Of a stretch of 64,000 bases of DNA, positions 54,498-64,000 are shown in pieces. Within the stretch, counting starts at the first letter, position 1. The number at the start of each line of letters is the position of its first letter. The notes under the pieces are model-generated. The model was given only the letters and a program-made list of their open reading frames with translations, was not told where the DNA came from and searched no databases. This stretch comes from Bradyrhizobium sp. LMTR 3 (GTDB taxonomy: Bacteria > Pseudomonadota > Alphaproteobacteria > Rhizobiales > Xanthobacteraceae): the NCBI RefSeq assembly GCF_001693485.1, contig NZ_MAXC01000010.1:1-64000 (forward strand), written 5' to 3'. The position numbers and the translations under genes are program-made.

Positions 54498-54505
54498 GCG
54501 ACTAT

Positions 54506-57500
54506 TCACTCCGCCGGTTCCGGCACCGTATCCTGCGACGCTGCGGAAGCCGTCTCCGGCGCGAGCAGCCCGCAGATCTCATCGAGCAAGCCGGCATCCT
54601 TCAGGATGGTGAAGTGGTTGTCTCCGGTGACGCCGCGGTCAATGGCGTCAGGCAGTTGCGTCTCCAGCCGATCGCGCTGCGTCAGGCGGCCCGACGTCCA
54701 CCAGCACAATGGCCTGGTTGCAAGATGGCGCGGCGGCGCGGCATTTTGCGTCAGGGTCTTGAGGTGCCGGCCGACTGCGAAGGCTGCCGACAGGTCGTCG
54801 ACGCCGAGCAGTGTGTCGTCCGCCGATACTCCCTCCCCCAATATCTGTGCAACCAGACGCCGGACGCTCTCGGATGTCTCCGGCATGCCTGCGGCCTTCG
54901 CCTCCTCCATATACGAACTGATACGAACGGCTGCGGCGTGCGGAAGAACGGCCGACAGCAATCCCGCGAGATCATCGATCCAGTGGGCGGCCGCTGCCTG
55001 CCGGTCCGATCCGCCGTGCTCACGCAGCACAAAGCTGTCGATCATCAGGAGACAATCGACGCGTTCACCGCACCGTTCGAGCTCGGCTGCAACAAGCGTG
55101 ACGAGTAGGCCTCCGAGCGACCAGCCGACCAAGCTATAAGGACCGTTTGGCTGAACCTGCCTGATCTCGTTCGCATAGTCCGCCGCCATCGCTTCGAGCG
55201 ACCGGTCGCTCCATGAACTATCGACCAGCATCCTGGACTGCAGCCCGATCACCTGCCGCCGTCCTTCCAGGCGGCGCGCCAGCGGCCCATAATCGAAAAC
55301 GGTGCCGAAGCCGCCATGCACGCAAAACACCCGATGCACGCCACGAACCGCGGCATTCAGCGGCAGCAGCGCTGTCGGCGGCGGCGCAGCGCCGGGCACC
55401 GGGGAAGCGTTATCCGCGAGCAGCGCGCGGATCGTGGGCTTCTGCAGGAGATCGCGCAGCTTGATCTCGATGCCAAACGTCTTGTCCTGCCGCAGCCGGG
55501 CCACGACCTTCAGGCTGAGAATCGAATTGCCGCCGAGCTCGAAAAAATTATCGGTGACGCCGACCCGCGGCAGCTTGAGGACGTCGGCCCACAGCCGCGC
55601 CATCGCGGTTTCGGCCGGCCCTTGCGGAGCAACGAAGCTTCGCCCGGCCGCGTCGGGGGCCGGCAGCGCACGCCGGTCAATCTTGCCGCTCGACAACACC
55701 GGCAGCCGCTCAAGCACCATGATCCGCGCCGGCACCATGTAAACCGGCAAGGTCTGCTTCAGGAAGGAGGTCAATCTGTCGACCAGAGCCTCGGCAGCAT
55801 CTCCCGCTGTGTTCTTTGCCGCCTTCGGCGCGACATAGGCCACGAGTTGGTTTCCGGCTGCGCCCGCTAGCGCCAACACGGCGGCCTGCTCGATCTCGTC
55901 GTGACGAAGCAGAGAGGTCTGGATCTCTCCAAGCTCGATCCGGAAGCCGTTGACCTTGACCTGGTCGTCGATGCGGCCGAGATATTCGACGGTCCCGTCT
56001 TCGCGCCAGCGCGCTAGGTCGCCGGTCCGGTATAGTCGGCCGCCCGGCACCGCCGAGAATGGATCAGGCACGAAACGCTCGGCGGTCATGCCCGCCTTGC
56101 CGTGATAGCCGCGCGCCAGCCCGAAGCCGCCGAGATAGAGCTCGCCGGCGACGCCGGCGGGAATGATGTTGAGCGAACTATCGAGGATGTAGGCGCGACG
56201 GTCACCGACCGGCAGACCGATCGGTGCGTACGGAGTATCGCATTCGGAGGCGCCATCGACCTTCCAGACCAGCGGGGTGACGACGGTTTCGGTCGGACCG
56301 TAGCCGTTGATCAGGATGCGCGGCTTCAGAACGCGCCTGATCTTGTCGAAGCCCGCCTTCGGCATCGCCTCGCCACCGAACGAATAGAGCTTGACCGGCG
56401 GCGGATTGCCCGCCTGCTCGACCGCCTCCGCAACCTGCTGCAGATAGGCCGGCGGCAACCCGATATGGCTGACATGGTGCGCGTGCAGGTTCTCAACTGT
56501 CTGCTCCGGCGTCCACAACTCGGCATCCCGCATCAAGAGACGCGCGCCGTGCGACAAGACCGTCAGCCAGCGTTCATGTGCACCATCGAAGGCGAGCGAC
56601 AGGAAGTGCAGCTCGCACGAGCTCTTGTCGATCTCGTAAAGGCGTCCCGTCACGTGACAGTGCATCGCGAGCGGCCCATGGGCGACGGCCACGCCCTTCG
56701 GCGTTCCTGTCGAGCCGGACGTGTAGATCAGATAAGCGAGGTTCTCGGGATGCAGCTCCGGTTGCGGCGCATGCTCCGGCCCGGCATCGAAATCGAACGT
56801 CGAAAGGGAGATTCTCTCGACACTATCCAAGCCTTCCCGGACATCGAGTTGTCCGGTCAGCAAGAACGAAATCCCGGCATCGCGCATGACAAAGGCGCGC
56901 CGCTCGGCCGGAATTTCAGGATCGAGCGGAACGTAGGCCCCTCCCGCCTTCAGGACGGCCAGCAGCGCGACCATCGTAGCCTCGGTTCGTTCGACCACGA
57001 CGCCGACGCGCTGCTCGGGCTTCAGTCCGCGGCCGATCAGGTGATGGGCAAGACGATTGGCCCTGGCGTCGAGCGCACCGAACGAGAGCGTTTTGCCGCC
57101 GATGGTAAGCGCCGTCCGTTGCGGATGACGCCGCGCGTGGATGCTGATCGACTCGTGAACCAGCGGCAATGCGACCGCTGACGTCGCATGGCGATTACAG
57201 TTTTTGGCGAGCGCGTCGTCGATCGCCGTGACCGGATCGATACTGCCGAGCAACGCCGACCCGTCGCGCGTCAGCGCTTCAAGCAGACGCTCGAACTGCG
57301 CCTTGATCTGCCCTGCCTGTGCCGCGGTGAAATGGCTCGGCATATAGGTGTACTCGACCTGAAGCGTGTCCTCGACGAGGACCGACAGGTCCATCGGATA
57401 GTTCGTGACGTCGACATTCCTGAGGCCGCCGAACTGCAATGAACCGTCGCCGCGCTGCATGCTGCGCTCGATCGGATAGTTTTCGAACACGATGATGCTG

Positions 57501-60500
57501 TCGAACATGGCCTGACCGGCGCGGCCGGCCCAGCTCTGGATATCGTAGAGCGGCGTATGCTCGTAATCCCGGATCGCCGAATTGCGATCCTGAAGCGCCC
57601 GCAGCCATTCTCCCACGGTGCTTGTGGATACCGGCTTTTCGATCACGGGCAGCGTGTTGATGAACAGCCCGAGCATCTGCTGCGATCCATCGAGATTGGC
57701 CGGGCGACCGGCAACCGTAACGCCAAACGTCACGGTCTGCTGGCCGGTATAGCGTTGCAGCAGCAACGCCCATACGCCTTGAACGACGGTATTGAGCGTG
57801 ATCCGCTCACGGCGCGCGAATGCTTTCAGCTCCGCGGTCGCCGTCTCTCCGAGCCGCGTGTAGCAGCGCTCGTGGCCGGATGCATCATGGCGGCGAGCAC
57901 CGAAAGCGTCCGCCAGTTGCGTCGGCTCTTCGAAGCTCTTGAGCTGTTCGCGCCAGAAAGCTTCGGCACCCTTGGCGTCCTGCGCCAGCAGCCAGGCGAT
58001 GTAGTCGCGGTAGCGCGTCGGGTTCGCCGTGGGCACGCCGCCATAATAGCATTCCAGCACTTCCCCGACGAACCTTGCCGAACTCCATCCGTCCATCAGG
58101 ATGTGATGATAGGTCCAGATCAGCCGATAGAGATTGTCCTCGAGGCGCAGCAGCCGCACGCGCTGCAACGGGGGCGCGGAGAGATCGAACTCGGCGGCGC
58201 GTTCGCCGGCAAGCGCCGCCGCAATCCGGTCGTTGTCGATCGCTTGCCCGCGCCAGTCCTCCTGTTCGAACGGCGCGACGGCGTCACGATAGACGGCTTG
58301 CAACGGAGACCCGGCAAGCTCGCGCCACAGAAATCCGGTCCGAAGCATCTGATGGCGTACGGTCACCTCGCGCCATGCTCTCCCGAGACGCTCCGCATCA
58401 AGTCCGCGGATTTCGACGCTGACCTGGTTGACGTAAACGCCGCTGCCGGCATCGCGCAGGCTGTGGAACAGCATGCCCTGCTGCATCGGCGACAGCGGAT
58501 AGATGTCCTCGATGCGGCTCCAGTCCAGATCGAGCCGTTCGAGCTGTTCGCTGGTCAAGCCCGACAGCGAGCCGCGCGTTGGTGCCGGAATGTCATTGTT
58601 CGGGCTGACGTCGCGGGACAACGCGGCCAATGCTTCGATCGTCTGGTGCCGGAAGACATCGCGCGGCTCGATCGATACTCCTTCGCGGCGCGCGCGGCTC
58701 ACCATCTGCAGCGAGATGATCGAGTCGCCACCGAGCTCAAAGAAGTTGTCGGTGACGCCGACGTTGGGCTGTTTGAGCAGATCGGCCCAGATCGCGGCGA
58801 GCGCCGCTTCTGCCGGCGTGCCCGGTGCGACGCGCTCGGTTGATGTCGCGAACTGGTCCGGTACCGGCAGCGCCTTGCGGTCGATCTTACCGTTCGGTGT
58901 CAAAGGCAGCCGGTCCAGCACCACGATCCGTGGCGGCACCATGTAGTCCGGCAGCAGTGACGACAGCGCGGTCTTGAGCTTGGCTGCATCCAGCGACGTT
59001 TCGCCGCTGACATAGCCGACGAGTTGACGTGAAGCGCCGACCTCGCGCGCTACCACCACCGTCGACCGCACGCCGTCCTGTTCGAGAAGCCGCGCCTCGA
59101 TCTCGCCGAGCTCGATCCGGAAACCGCGGATCTTCACCTGGTGATCGGCGCGGCCGATATATTCGATCACCCCATCGGCGCGCCACCGTGCCACGTCGCC
59201 GGTGCGATACAGCCGTGCCCCTGGCGCGCCGAACGGATCGGGGATGAAGCGCTCCGCGGTCAACCCGCCGCGTCGCCAGTAGCCGCGCGCAAGCCCCGCG
59301 CCGCCGATATAGAGCTCGCCCGCGACGCCAACCGGCGCGAGATTGAGGTCGTTGTCCAGAATATGCAGCGTGGTGTTGCCGATCGGTCCGCCCAGCAGCG
59401 GACGATCGTCCTTGGCATCGAGGCGGTGGCGGGCCGACCACACCGTGGTCTCGGTCGGGCCGTACAGGTTCCAGGCTTCCCCGGCCTGCGCGATCAGCCG
59501 CCGCGCCAAGTCAGGCGGCAAGGCCTCGCCGCCGCACAGCGCGCGGCAGCTTGGCAGCGATGGGCCGTCATGGTCGAGCAGCATCCGCCAGGTCGATGGC
59601 GTCGCCTGGATCATGGTGACGCCGTGCTTCGCCATGATAGCCTTCAGCCGGGCCGGATCATGCGCGGCGGCGCGATCGGCCAGCACCACGCATGCCCCGA
59701 TCGTGAGCGGCAGCCACAGTTCCAGCACCGCAATGTCGAACGACAGCGAGGTCAAGACGAGCACGCGATCCTCGCGCGCAAGGCCCGGTCGCTCCGCCAT
59801 CGTCGCCAAGAAGTTCGTCACGGCGTCATGGCGGACCATCACGCCCTTGGGCAGGCCCGTCGAGCCGGAAGTGTAGATCACATAAGCAAGGCTCTCGGGA
59901 TGGACGGTGACGTCGAGATTCGCCGCATCACCGCTCTCGCCATCTCCGTGCTGCTGCTCGTCGAGCAGCCACGCCTCGGCGCCGGTCTCCTCCAGCACCG
60001 CAGCAAACTGTTCCAGCAGCGTCCGCTGCGTCAGCACCAGCGCCGCGCCGCTGTCGCGCAGCATGTGCGCCAGCCGCTCCGCCGGGTAATCCGGATCGAG
60101 CGGCAGATACGCCCCGCCCGCTTTCAATACCGCGAGCAGCGCGACCATCATTTCGAGGCCGCGATCGAGCGCGAGCCCCACCACCACGTCCGTTTCAACA
60201 CCGCGATCGCGCAGCCGCCGCGCCAGCCGATTGGCGCGAGCGTTCAATGCGCGATAACTCAGCTCCTTATCGCCAAACACCAGCGCGATCGCGTCGGGAC
60301 ATTGGCGAACCTGTGCCTCGAACTGCTCGACAACTCCCCGGCGCGGCGCATCGCAGCGCGTGTCGTTCGCCCGGGAGAGCAGCGCATCATCAGCCGGGTC
60401 GCCGGCCGCGATCATGCCGACGGGCCGCTCGGCATCGGCGCTCAACGCCTCCATCAGCCGCACAAAGGCGCGCTGCAGCCGCGCGATCTGCGCCTCATCG

Positions 60501-63500
60501 AAATGCCTGCGCTGATAGTTGAAGACCAGCCGCAACCGGTCATCGAGGCCGACACTGGCGAACAGCGGATAGTTGCTGGTCTCGACGATCCTGGTCTCGC
60601 CGACACGGATCTGTCCATTTTTCCCCATCAGCGCGCGGTCGACCGGGTAATTCTCAAACACCAGGATGCTGTCGAACAGCGGCCGCCCGGAACGTCCCGC
60701 CAGGCGCTGGATCTCGTAGAGCGGCGTCCAGCCGTATTCGCGCAAGGTCAGATTGCGATCCTGCAGCTCGCGCAGCCATGCGCCGACTTTCTGCTGCGGA
60801 CCGACATCGTCGATAACAGGCAAGGTGTTGATGAACAGGCCCACCATATCCTCGGCGCCCGTCAATTCCGGCGGCCTGCCTGATACGGTGACGCCGAAGC
60901 AAACCGTTCCCTGCCCTGCATGTTGCCGTAACAGTTGCACCCAAGCCGCTTGCACCAGCGTGTTCAGCGTCACACGCTCGCGCGCAGCAAATTGCTGCAG
61001 GCGTTCGGTCGCGGCAACATCCAACTCCAGCGCGAGCATGCCGTGACCAGGCACCTCCGCGTCTGCATGTTCGGTCGAACCGCCTGCCAGGAAGCTCGGC
61101 TCTTCCAGCTTTGCCATCGCATTGCGCCAGAACGCCGCCGATTCATCGCTATCCCGGCTCTGCAGCCAACCGATGTAGTCGCGATAGCGGCGCTGCAATG
61201 CAGGCAGCCGGCCGTCACCATTGTGCTGCATCACCTCGGCGATCAGTCGCGCCGAGCTCCATCCGTCGAGAAGGATGTGATGGTGCGTCCAGATCAGCCA
61301 ATGACGATCTTCTCCGAGCCGGATCAGCCGCACCCGCTGCAGGGGCGGCTTAGACAGGTCGAACCCTTCGACCCGTTCGCGCAGCGAAATTTCGCCCAGC
61401 GCAGCCTCCAACTGGGACGGCTCGGACGCCGCGGCCCGCGCGCGCCAGTCCTCCTCGACGAACGGCACCTCAGCACGCCGATAGACGATCTGTTGCGGCG
61501 AGCCGGAAAGATCGCGCCAGACGAAGCCAGTTCTCAGCACCGCATGGCGATCACTGACCGCCTGCCAGGCGCGATGGAACTTTCCGGCATCGAGGCCGCG
61601 CACTTCCGCTGCGACCTGATTGACGTAAAGCCCACTCTCGCCGTCGTGCATGGCATGGAACAGCATGCCCTGCTGCATCGGCGACAACGGATAGATGTCC
61701 TCGATCTCTCGCCAATCCAATTCCAGCCTGTCGAGATCAGCCTGGCCAAGGCCCGACAGTGCCACGTCCGACGGCGTCACGCCGCAGGCGCCGCTGGTGC
61801 AGTGATCGACCAGTTCGCGCAGCGTCACCTCGTACAACCCAGCCAGTCGCTCGATCGTCTCGCGCCGATAGCGCTTGCGACCGAAGCCAAACGAAAGCCG
61901 CAACTGGCCTTCGCGCACGGTGCCATTCACGCTGAGCCAGCGCCGCAACGGGCTCGATGCGTCACGTGAGGGACCGGCGCTTTCCGATGCCATGGCAAAC
62001 AATGCCACGTCTTCGACGCCGCCGTCGATCTGGCCGAGATAGTTGAAGACAATCTTCGGCTCGGCAACGTCAGACAACGCCGCGCGCTGCTCCTCCGAGC
62101 CGAGATAGCGCAATATGCCATAACCGAGTCCCCGGCCGGGTATGCCGCGAAGTTCCTCCTTCACGGTCTTGATGAGTGACGAGGGATCCTGTGACCCGCC
62201 AGCCAGCCGCACGGGAAAGGCGGTGGTGAACCAGCCGACGGTGCGCGAAATGTCGAGATCGCCGAACAGGTCCTCGCGGCCGTGGCCCTCCAGCTCGACC
62301 AGCACGTCGTGCAGTCCGCTCCATTGCCAGACAGCGCGTGCAAGGCCGGCAAGAAGAAGATCGTTGATCTGCGTCCGATAGGCGGACGGCGCATCCGTCA
62401 GCAGGCGTTGCGTCAATTCCCGCTCGAACGTGAGCAAGACCTCGTCGGCATCGGCGACATAGTCGATGCCGCCATGCTCGTCATCGCAGGGAATATCCGC
62501 ATTCGCACGGCGATCGATCCAATAGGAAAGTTCAATCGCCAATTCGGGCGACCCTGCATAATCTTGCAGCCGCTTGCCCCACACTGCATAGGCATGGCTC
62601 TTCGGCGGAAGCGCAACCGCCGCGTCGCGGTTCATTAGCTGCACGTACGCGGCAGCGATGTCTTCCAGCAGGACCCGCCATGACACGCCGTCGACCACCA
62701 GATGATGGATCACGATCAGAAAACGCTGAGTGCCATCGGCGACGTCGATCCCGACCGCCTGCAGCAGCGGTCCCCTCGATATCGAAAGACTTGCCTGCAC
62801 TGATGCTGCCAACGCCGTCACAGCTTCGCCGTCGACCGCGCTTCGGATCCAAAGCAAATCCGCGGCGGCGGGTGCGGCGCCGTGCTCCGCGCGCCACGTT
62901 CCTTCGACTTCCTCGAAGCGAAGCCGCAGCGCGTCATGATGGTCGACGACGGCCGCTAGCGCGCGCCGCATCATTTCCCAGTCGAGACGATCCTTCGGCC
63001 GCAGCAGCACCGCCTGGTTCCAGTGATCGCGCTTTCCTGCGTCCTCTGCAAAGAACCGCGCCTGGATCGGCAGCAGCGAATGCGGGCCGGTGACCTGCCC
63101 CTGATCGGCAAGCGTTTCGCTGCGCTGCTCGGTGCGTGCCGCGAGCGCCAGCGCTTCCAGCGTCTGATGCCGAAACACATCACGCGGTTCGATCAGGTAA
63201 CCGGCGCGGCGGGCCCGGCTCACCATCTGCAGCGAGATGATCGAATCGCCGCCGAGCTCGAAGAAATTGTCGGCGAGGCCGACAGCAGGCCGGCCGAGCA
63301 GTTCGGCCCAGATCGCCGCCAGCGCCAGTTCGGCCGGCGTGCGCGGCGCCTCGTACTGCGCAGCCGTGGACGCAGCGTCGGGCGCCGGAAGCGCCTGGCG
63401 GTCGATCTTGCCGTTCGGCGCCAGCGGCAGCCGCTCCAGCACCACGATCCGCGACGGCACCATGTAATCGGGCAGAACGGCCGACAGCACCGTCCGCAGC

Positions 63501-64000
63501 ACCTGTTCCTCCAGTTCACTCGCGCCGCTGACGTAACCGATGAGCTGGCGGCCGAATCCGACCTCGCGCGCCACCACCACCGCGGAGCGGACACCGGGCT
63601 GCTCAAGCAGCCGTGCCTCGATCTCGCCGAGCTCGATGCGGAATCCGCGAATCTTGATCTGGTGATCGGACCGCCCGACATACTCGATCGCCCCATCGGC
63701 GCGCCAACGCGCCAAATCACCCGTTCGATATAGAAGCGCGCCAGGGCCGCCGAAGGGATCGGGAAGGAAGCGTTCCGCCGTCAGCGCCTGACGTCGCCAG
63801 TAGCCCCGCGCCAGCCCTGCTCCGCCAATGAACAATTCACCGGTCACGCCGGCCGGGACCATATTCAGATCGGTATCGAGGATACGAATGACCGTACCCG
63901 GGATCGGCCGTCCGATCGGCACCCGCGCCGCGCCATCGTCGCGACAGTTCCAGAACGTGGCATTGATCAAGGCTTCGGTCGGACCGTAGCGATTGTCGAA
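54506..64000 (-). CDS. Non-ribosomal peptide synthetase, at least 2.5 modules with epimerase and thioesterase; 5' end beyond the window
   Basis: The frame is open to the right edge, so the start is not visible. Counting from the first in-window Met (63970): end of an adenylation domain (1-205), PCP with GGDSI (about 241), epimerisation domain (300-735; HHLVVDGVSW, RTVGWFTTAFPV, FNYLGQ), condensation (745-1190; HHILLDGWS), adenylation (1210-1710), PCP (GGDSI, about 1747), condensation (1815-2240; HHILMDGWS), adenylation (2268-2775), PCP (GGNSI, about 2810) and thioesterase (2880-3154; GWSLGG). All catalytic motifs are intact. Specificity residues suggest a glycine-like second and a hydroxyornithine-like third domain (low certainty). 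The thioesterase ends the chain here, so this is the last synthetase of the line. Confidence 0.95.
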   Translation of the reverse strand, partial: FDNRYGPTEALINATFWNCRDDGAARVPIGRPIPGTVIRILDTDLNMVPAGVTGELFIGGAGLARGYWRRQALTAERFLPDPFGGPGALLYRTGDLARWRADGAIEYVGRSDHQIKIRGFRIELGEIEARLLEQPGVRSAVVVAREVGFGRQLIGYVSGASELEEQVLRTVLSAVLPDYMVPSRIVVLERLPLAPNGKIDRQALPAPDAASTAAQYEAPRTPAELALAAIWAELLGRPAVGLADNFFELGGDSIISLQMVSRARRAGYLIEPRDVFRHQTLEALALAARTEQRSETLADQGQVTGPHSLLPIQARFFAEDAGKRDHWNQAVLLRPKDRLDWEMMRRALAAVVDHHDALRLRFEEVEGTWRAEHGAAPAAADLLWIRSAVDGEAVTALAASVQASLSISRGPLLQAVGIDVADGTQRFLIVIHHLVVDGVSWRVLLEDIAAAYVQLMNRDAAVALPPKSHAYAVWGKRLQDYAGSPELAIELSYWIDRRANADIPCDDEHGGIDYVADADEVLLTFERELTQRLLTDAPSAYRTQINDLLLAGLARAVWQWSGLHDVLVELEGHGREDLFGDLDISRTVGWFTTAFPVRLAGGSQDPSSLIKTVKEELRGIPGRGLGYGILRYLGSEEQRAALSDVAEPKIVFNYLGQIDGGVEDVALFAMASESAGPSRDASSPLRRWLSVNGTVREGQLRLSFGFGRKRYRRETIERLAGLYEVTLRELVDHCTSGACGVTPSDVALSGLGQADLDRLELDWREIEDIYPLSPMQQGMLFHAMHDGESGLYVNQVAAEVRGLDAGKFHRAWQAVSDRHAVLRTGFVWRDLSGSPQQIVYRRAEVPFVEEDWRARAAASEPSQLEAALGEISLRERVEGFDLSKPPLQRVRLIRLGEDRHWLIWTHHHILLDGWSSARLIAEVMQHNGDGRLPALQRRYRDYIGWLQSRDSDESAAFWRNAMAKLEEPSFLAGGSTEHADAEVPGHGMLALELDVAATERLQQFAARERVTLNTLVQAAWVQLLRQHAGQGTVCFGVTVSGRPPELTGAEDMVGLFINTLPVIDDVGPQQKVGAWLRELQDRNLTLREYGWTPLYEIQRLAGRSGRPLFDSILVFENYPVDRALMGKNGQIRVGETRIVETSNYPLFASVGLDDRLRLVFNYQRRHFDEAQIARLQRAFVRLMEALSADAERPVGMIAAGDPADDALLSRANDTRCDAPRRGVVEQFEAQVRQCPDAIALVFGDKELSYRALNARANRLARRLRDRGVETDVVVGLALDRGLEMMVALLAVLKAGGAYLPLDPDYPAERLAHMLRDSGAALVLTQRTLLEQFAAVLEETGAEAWLLDEQQHGDGESGDAANLDVTVHPESLAYVIYTSGSTGLPKGVMVRHDAVTNFLATMAERPGLAREDRVLVLTSLSFDIAVLELWLPLTIGACVVLADRAAAHDPARLKAIMAKHGVTMIQATPSTWRMLLDHDGPSLPSCRALCGGEALPPDLARRLIAQAGEAWNLYGPTETTVWSARHRLDAKDDRPLLGGPIGNTTLHILDNDLNLAPVGVAGELYIGGAGLARGYWRRGGLTAERFIPDPFGAPGARLYRTGDVARWRADGVIEYIGRADHQVKIRGFRIELGEIEARLLEQDGVRSTVVVAREVGASRQLVGYVSGETSLDAAKLKTALSSLLPDYMVPPRIVVLDRLPLTPNGKIDRKALPVPDQFATSTERVAPGTPAEAALAAIWADLLKQPNVGVTDNFFELGGDSIISLQMVSRARREGVSIEPRDVFRHQTIEALAALSRDVSPNNDIPAPTRGSLSGLTSEQLERLDLDWSRIEDIYPLSPMQQGMLFHSLRDAGSGVYVNQVSVEIRGLDAERLGRAWREVTVRHQMLRTGFLWRELAGSPLQAVYRDAVAPFEQEDWRGQAIDNDRIAAALAGERAAEFDLSAPPLQRVRLLRLEDNLYRLIWTYHHILMDGWSSARFVGEVLECYYGGVPTANPTRYRDYIAWLLAQDAKGAEAFWREQLKSFEEPTQLADAFGARRHDASGHERCYTRLGETATAELKAFARRERITLNTVVQGVWALLLQRYTGQQTVTFGVTVAGRPANLDGSQQMLGLFINTLPVIEKPVSTSTVGEWLRALQDRNSAIRDYEHTPLYDIQSWAGRAGQAMFDSIIVFENYPIERSMQRGDGSLQFGGLRNVDVTNYPMDLSVLVEDTLQVEYTYMPSHFTAAQAGQIKAQFERLLEALTRDGSALLGSIDPVTAIDDALAKNCNRHATSAVALPLVHESISIHARRHPQRTALTIGGKTLSFGALDARANRLAHHLIGRGLKPEQRVGVVVERTEATMVALLAVLKAGGAYVPLDPEIPAERRAFVMRDAGISFLLTGQLDVREGLDSVERISLSTFDFDAGPEHAPQPELHPENLAYLIYTSGSTGTPKGVAVAHGPLAMHCHVTGRLYEIDKSSCELHFLSLAFDGAHERWLTVLSHGARLLMRDAELWTPEQTVENLHAHHVSHIGLPPAYLQQVAEAVEQAGNPPPVKLYSFGGEAMPKAGFDKIRRVLKPRILINGYGPTETVVTPLVWKVDGASECDTPYAPIGLPVGDRRAYILDSSLNIIPAGVAGELYLGGFGLARGYHGKAGMTAERFVPDPFSAVPGGRLYRTGDLARWREDGTVEYLGRIDDQVKVNGFRIELGEIQTSLLRHDEIEQAAVLALAGAAGNQLVAYVAPKAAKNTAGDAAEALVDRLTSFLKQTLPVYMVPARIMVLERLPVLSSGKIDRRALPAPDAAGRSFVAPQGPAETAMARLWADVLKLPRVGVTDNFFELGGNSILSLKVVARLRQDKTFGIEIKLRDLLQKPTIRALLADNASPVPGAAPPPTALLPLNAAVRGVHRVFCVHGGFGTVFDYGPLARRLEGRRQVIGLQSRMLVDSSWSDRSLEAMAADYANEIRQVQPNGPYSLVGWSLGGLLVTLVAAELERCGERVDCLLMIDSFVLREHGGSDRQAAAAHWIDDLAGLLSAVLPHAAAVRISSYMEEAKAAGMPETSESVRRLVAQILGEGVSADDTLLGVDDLSAAFAVGRHLKTLTQNAAPPRHLATRPLCWWTSGRLTQRDRLETQLPDAIDRGVTGDNHFTILKDAGLLDEICGLLAPETASAASQDTVPEPAE

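Noticed and set aside
59141..60883. 580-codon open frame antisense to the NRPS
   Set aside because: It mirrors an adenylation domain with conserved motifs; no start signal or domain.

Overview
This window looks like chromosomal DNA from a Bradyrhizobium-type alphaproteobacterium (Nitrobacteraceae). The reasons are high GC with strong GC3 bias, many ABC uptake systems and CoA-linked catabolic genes under IclR or LysR regulators, Tat-type leaders, and several families of palindromic intergenic repeats. I infer this from sequence character; no database search was run. No tRNA, rRNA, CRISPR array or complete mobile element was seen.

Positions 1-6100: the C-terminal tail of a possible IS4/Tn5-like transposase at the edge, a Tat-exported amidohydrolase, a small His-rich exported protein, a thiolase, a PhoD phosphatase and an Ala/Lys-rich exported protein. 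Positions 6200-16600: a fused indolepyruvate ferredoxin oxidoreductase, a MaoC-like protein, two SDRs (one without the catalytic YxxxK), a cupin, a thiamine-diphosphate enzyme and an IclR regulator. Positions 16700-21600: a LivJ-type binding protein, LivH, and one polypeptide that fuses LivM, LivG and LivF.

Positions 21700-36700: an isolated hemC; an operon of crotonase and NDP-forming acyl-CoA ligase next to an orphan Bug-type binding protein, divergent from an IclR gene; a Bcr/CflA exporter; and an AbgB-like amidohydrolase upstream of a complete five-gene Dpp/Opp-type peptide transporter. Positions 36800-38640 hold a cluster of very small genes, including two related coiled-coil proteins and two tiny membrane peptides. 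Positions 38650-42320 hold a hydratase and acyl-CoA dehydrogenase pair with a divergent LysR gene.

Positions 42400-64000 are the most interesting part: a peptide-hydroxamate siderophore locus. It has a phosphopantetheinyl transferase, a PvdA-like ornithine N5-hydroxylase, an IucB-like acyltransferase, a PvdE-like cyclic-peptide exporter, a DUF2218/siderophore-interacting reductase, FhuC, double-length FhuB, FhuD, an esterase, and an NRPS of more than 3,150 residues that runs off the right edge. The visible NRPS order is (A)-PCP-E / C-A-PCP / C-A-PCP-TE. The proposed flow is: ornithine is N-hydroxylated and acylated, the NRPS assembles the peptide, the ABC exporter secretes it, FhuBCD imports the ferric form, and the SIP reductase (perhaps with the esterase) releases iron. 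Three sites resembling the rhizobial Irr/ICE operator lie in the promoter regions of this locus. No outer-membrane TonB receptor or MbtH gene is in the window; these may lie beyond position 64000.
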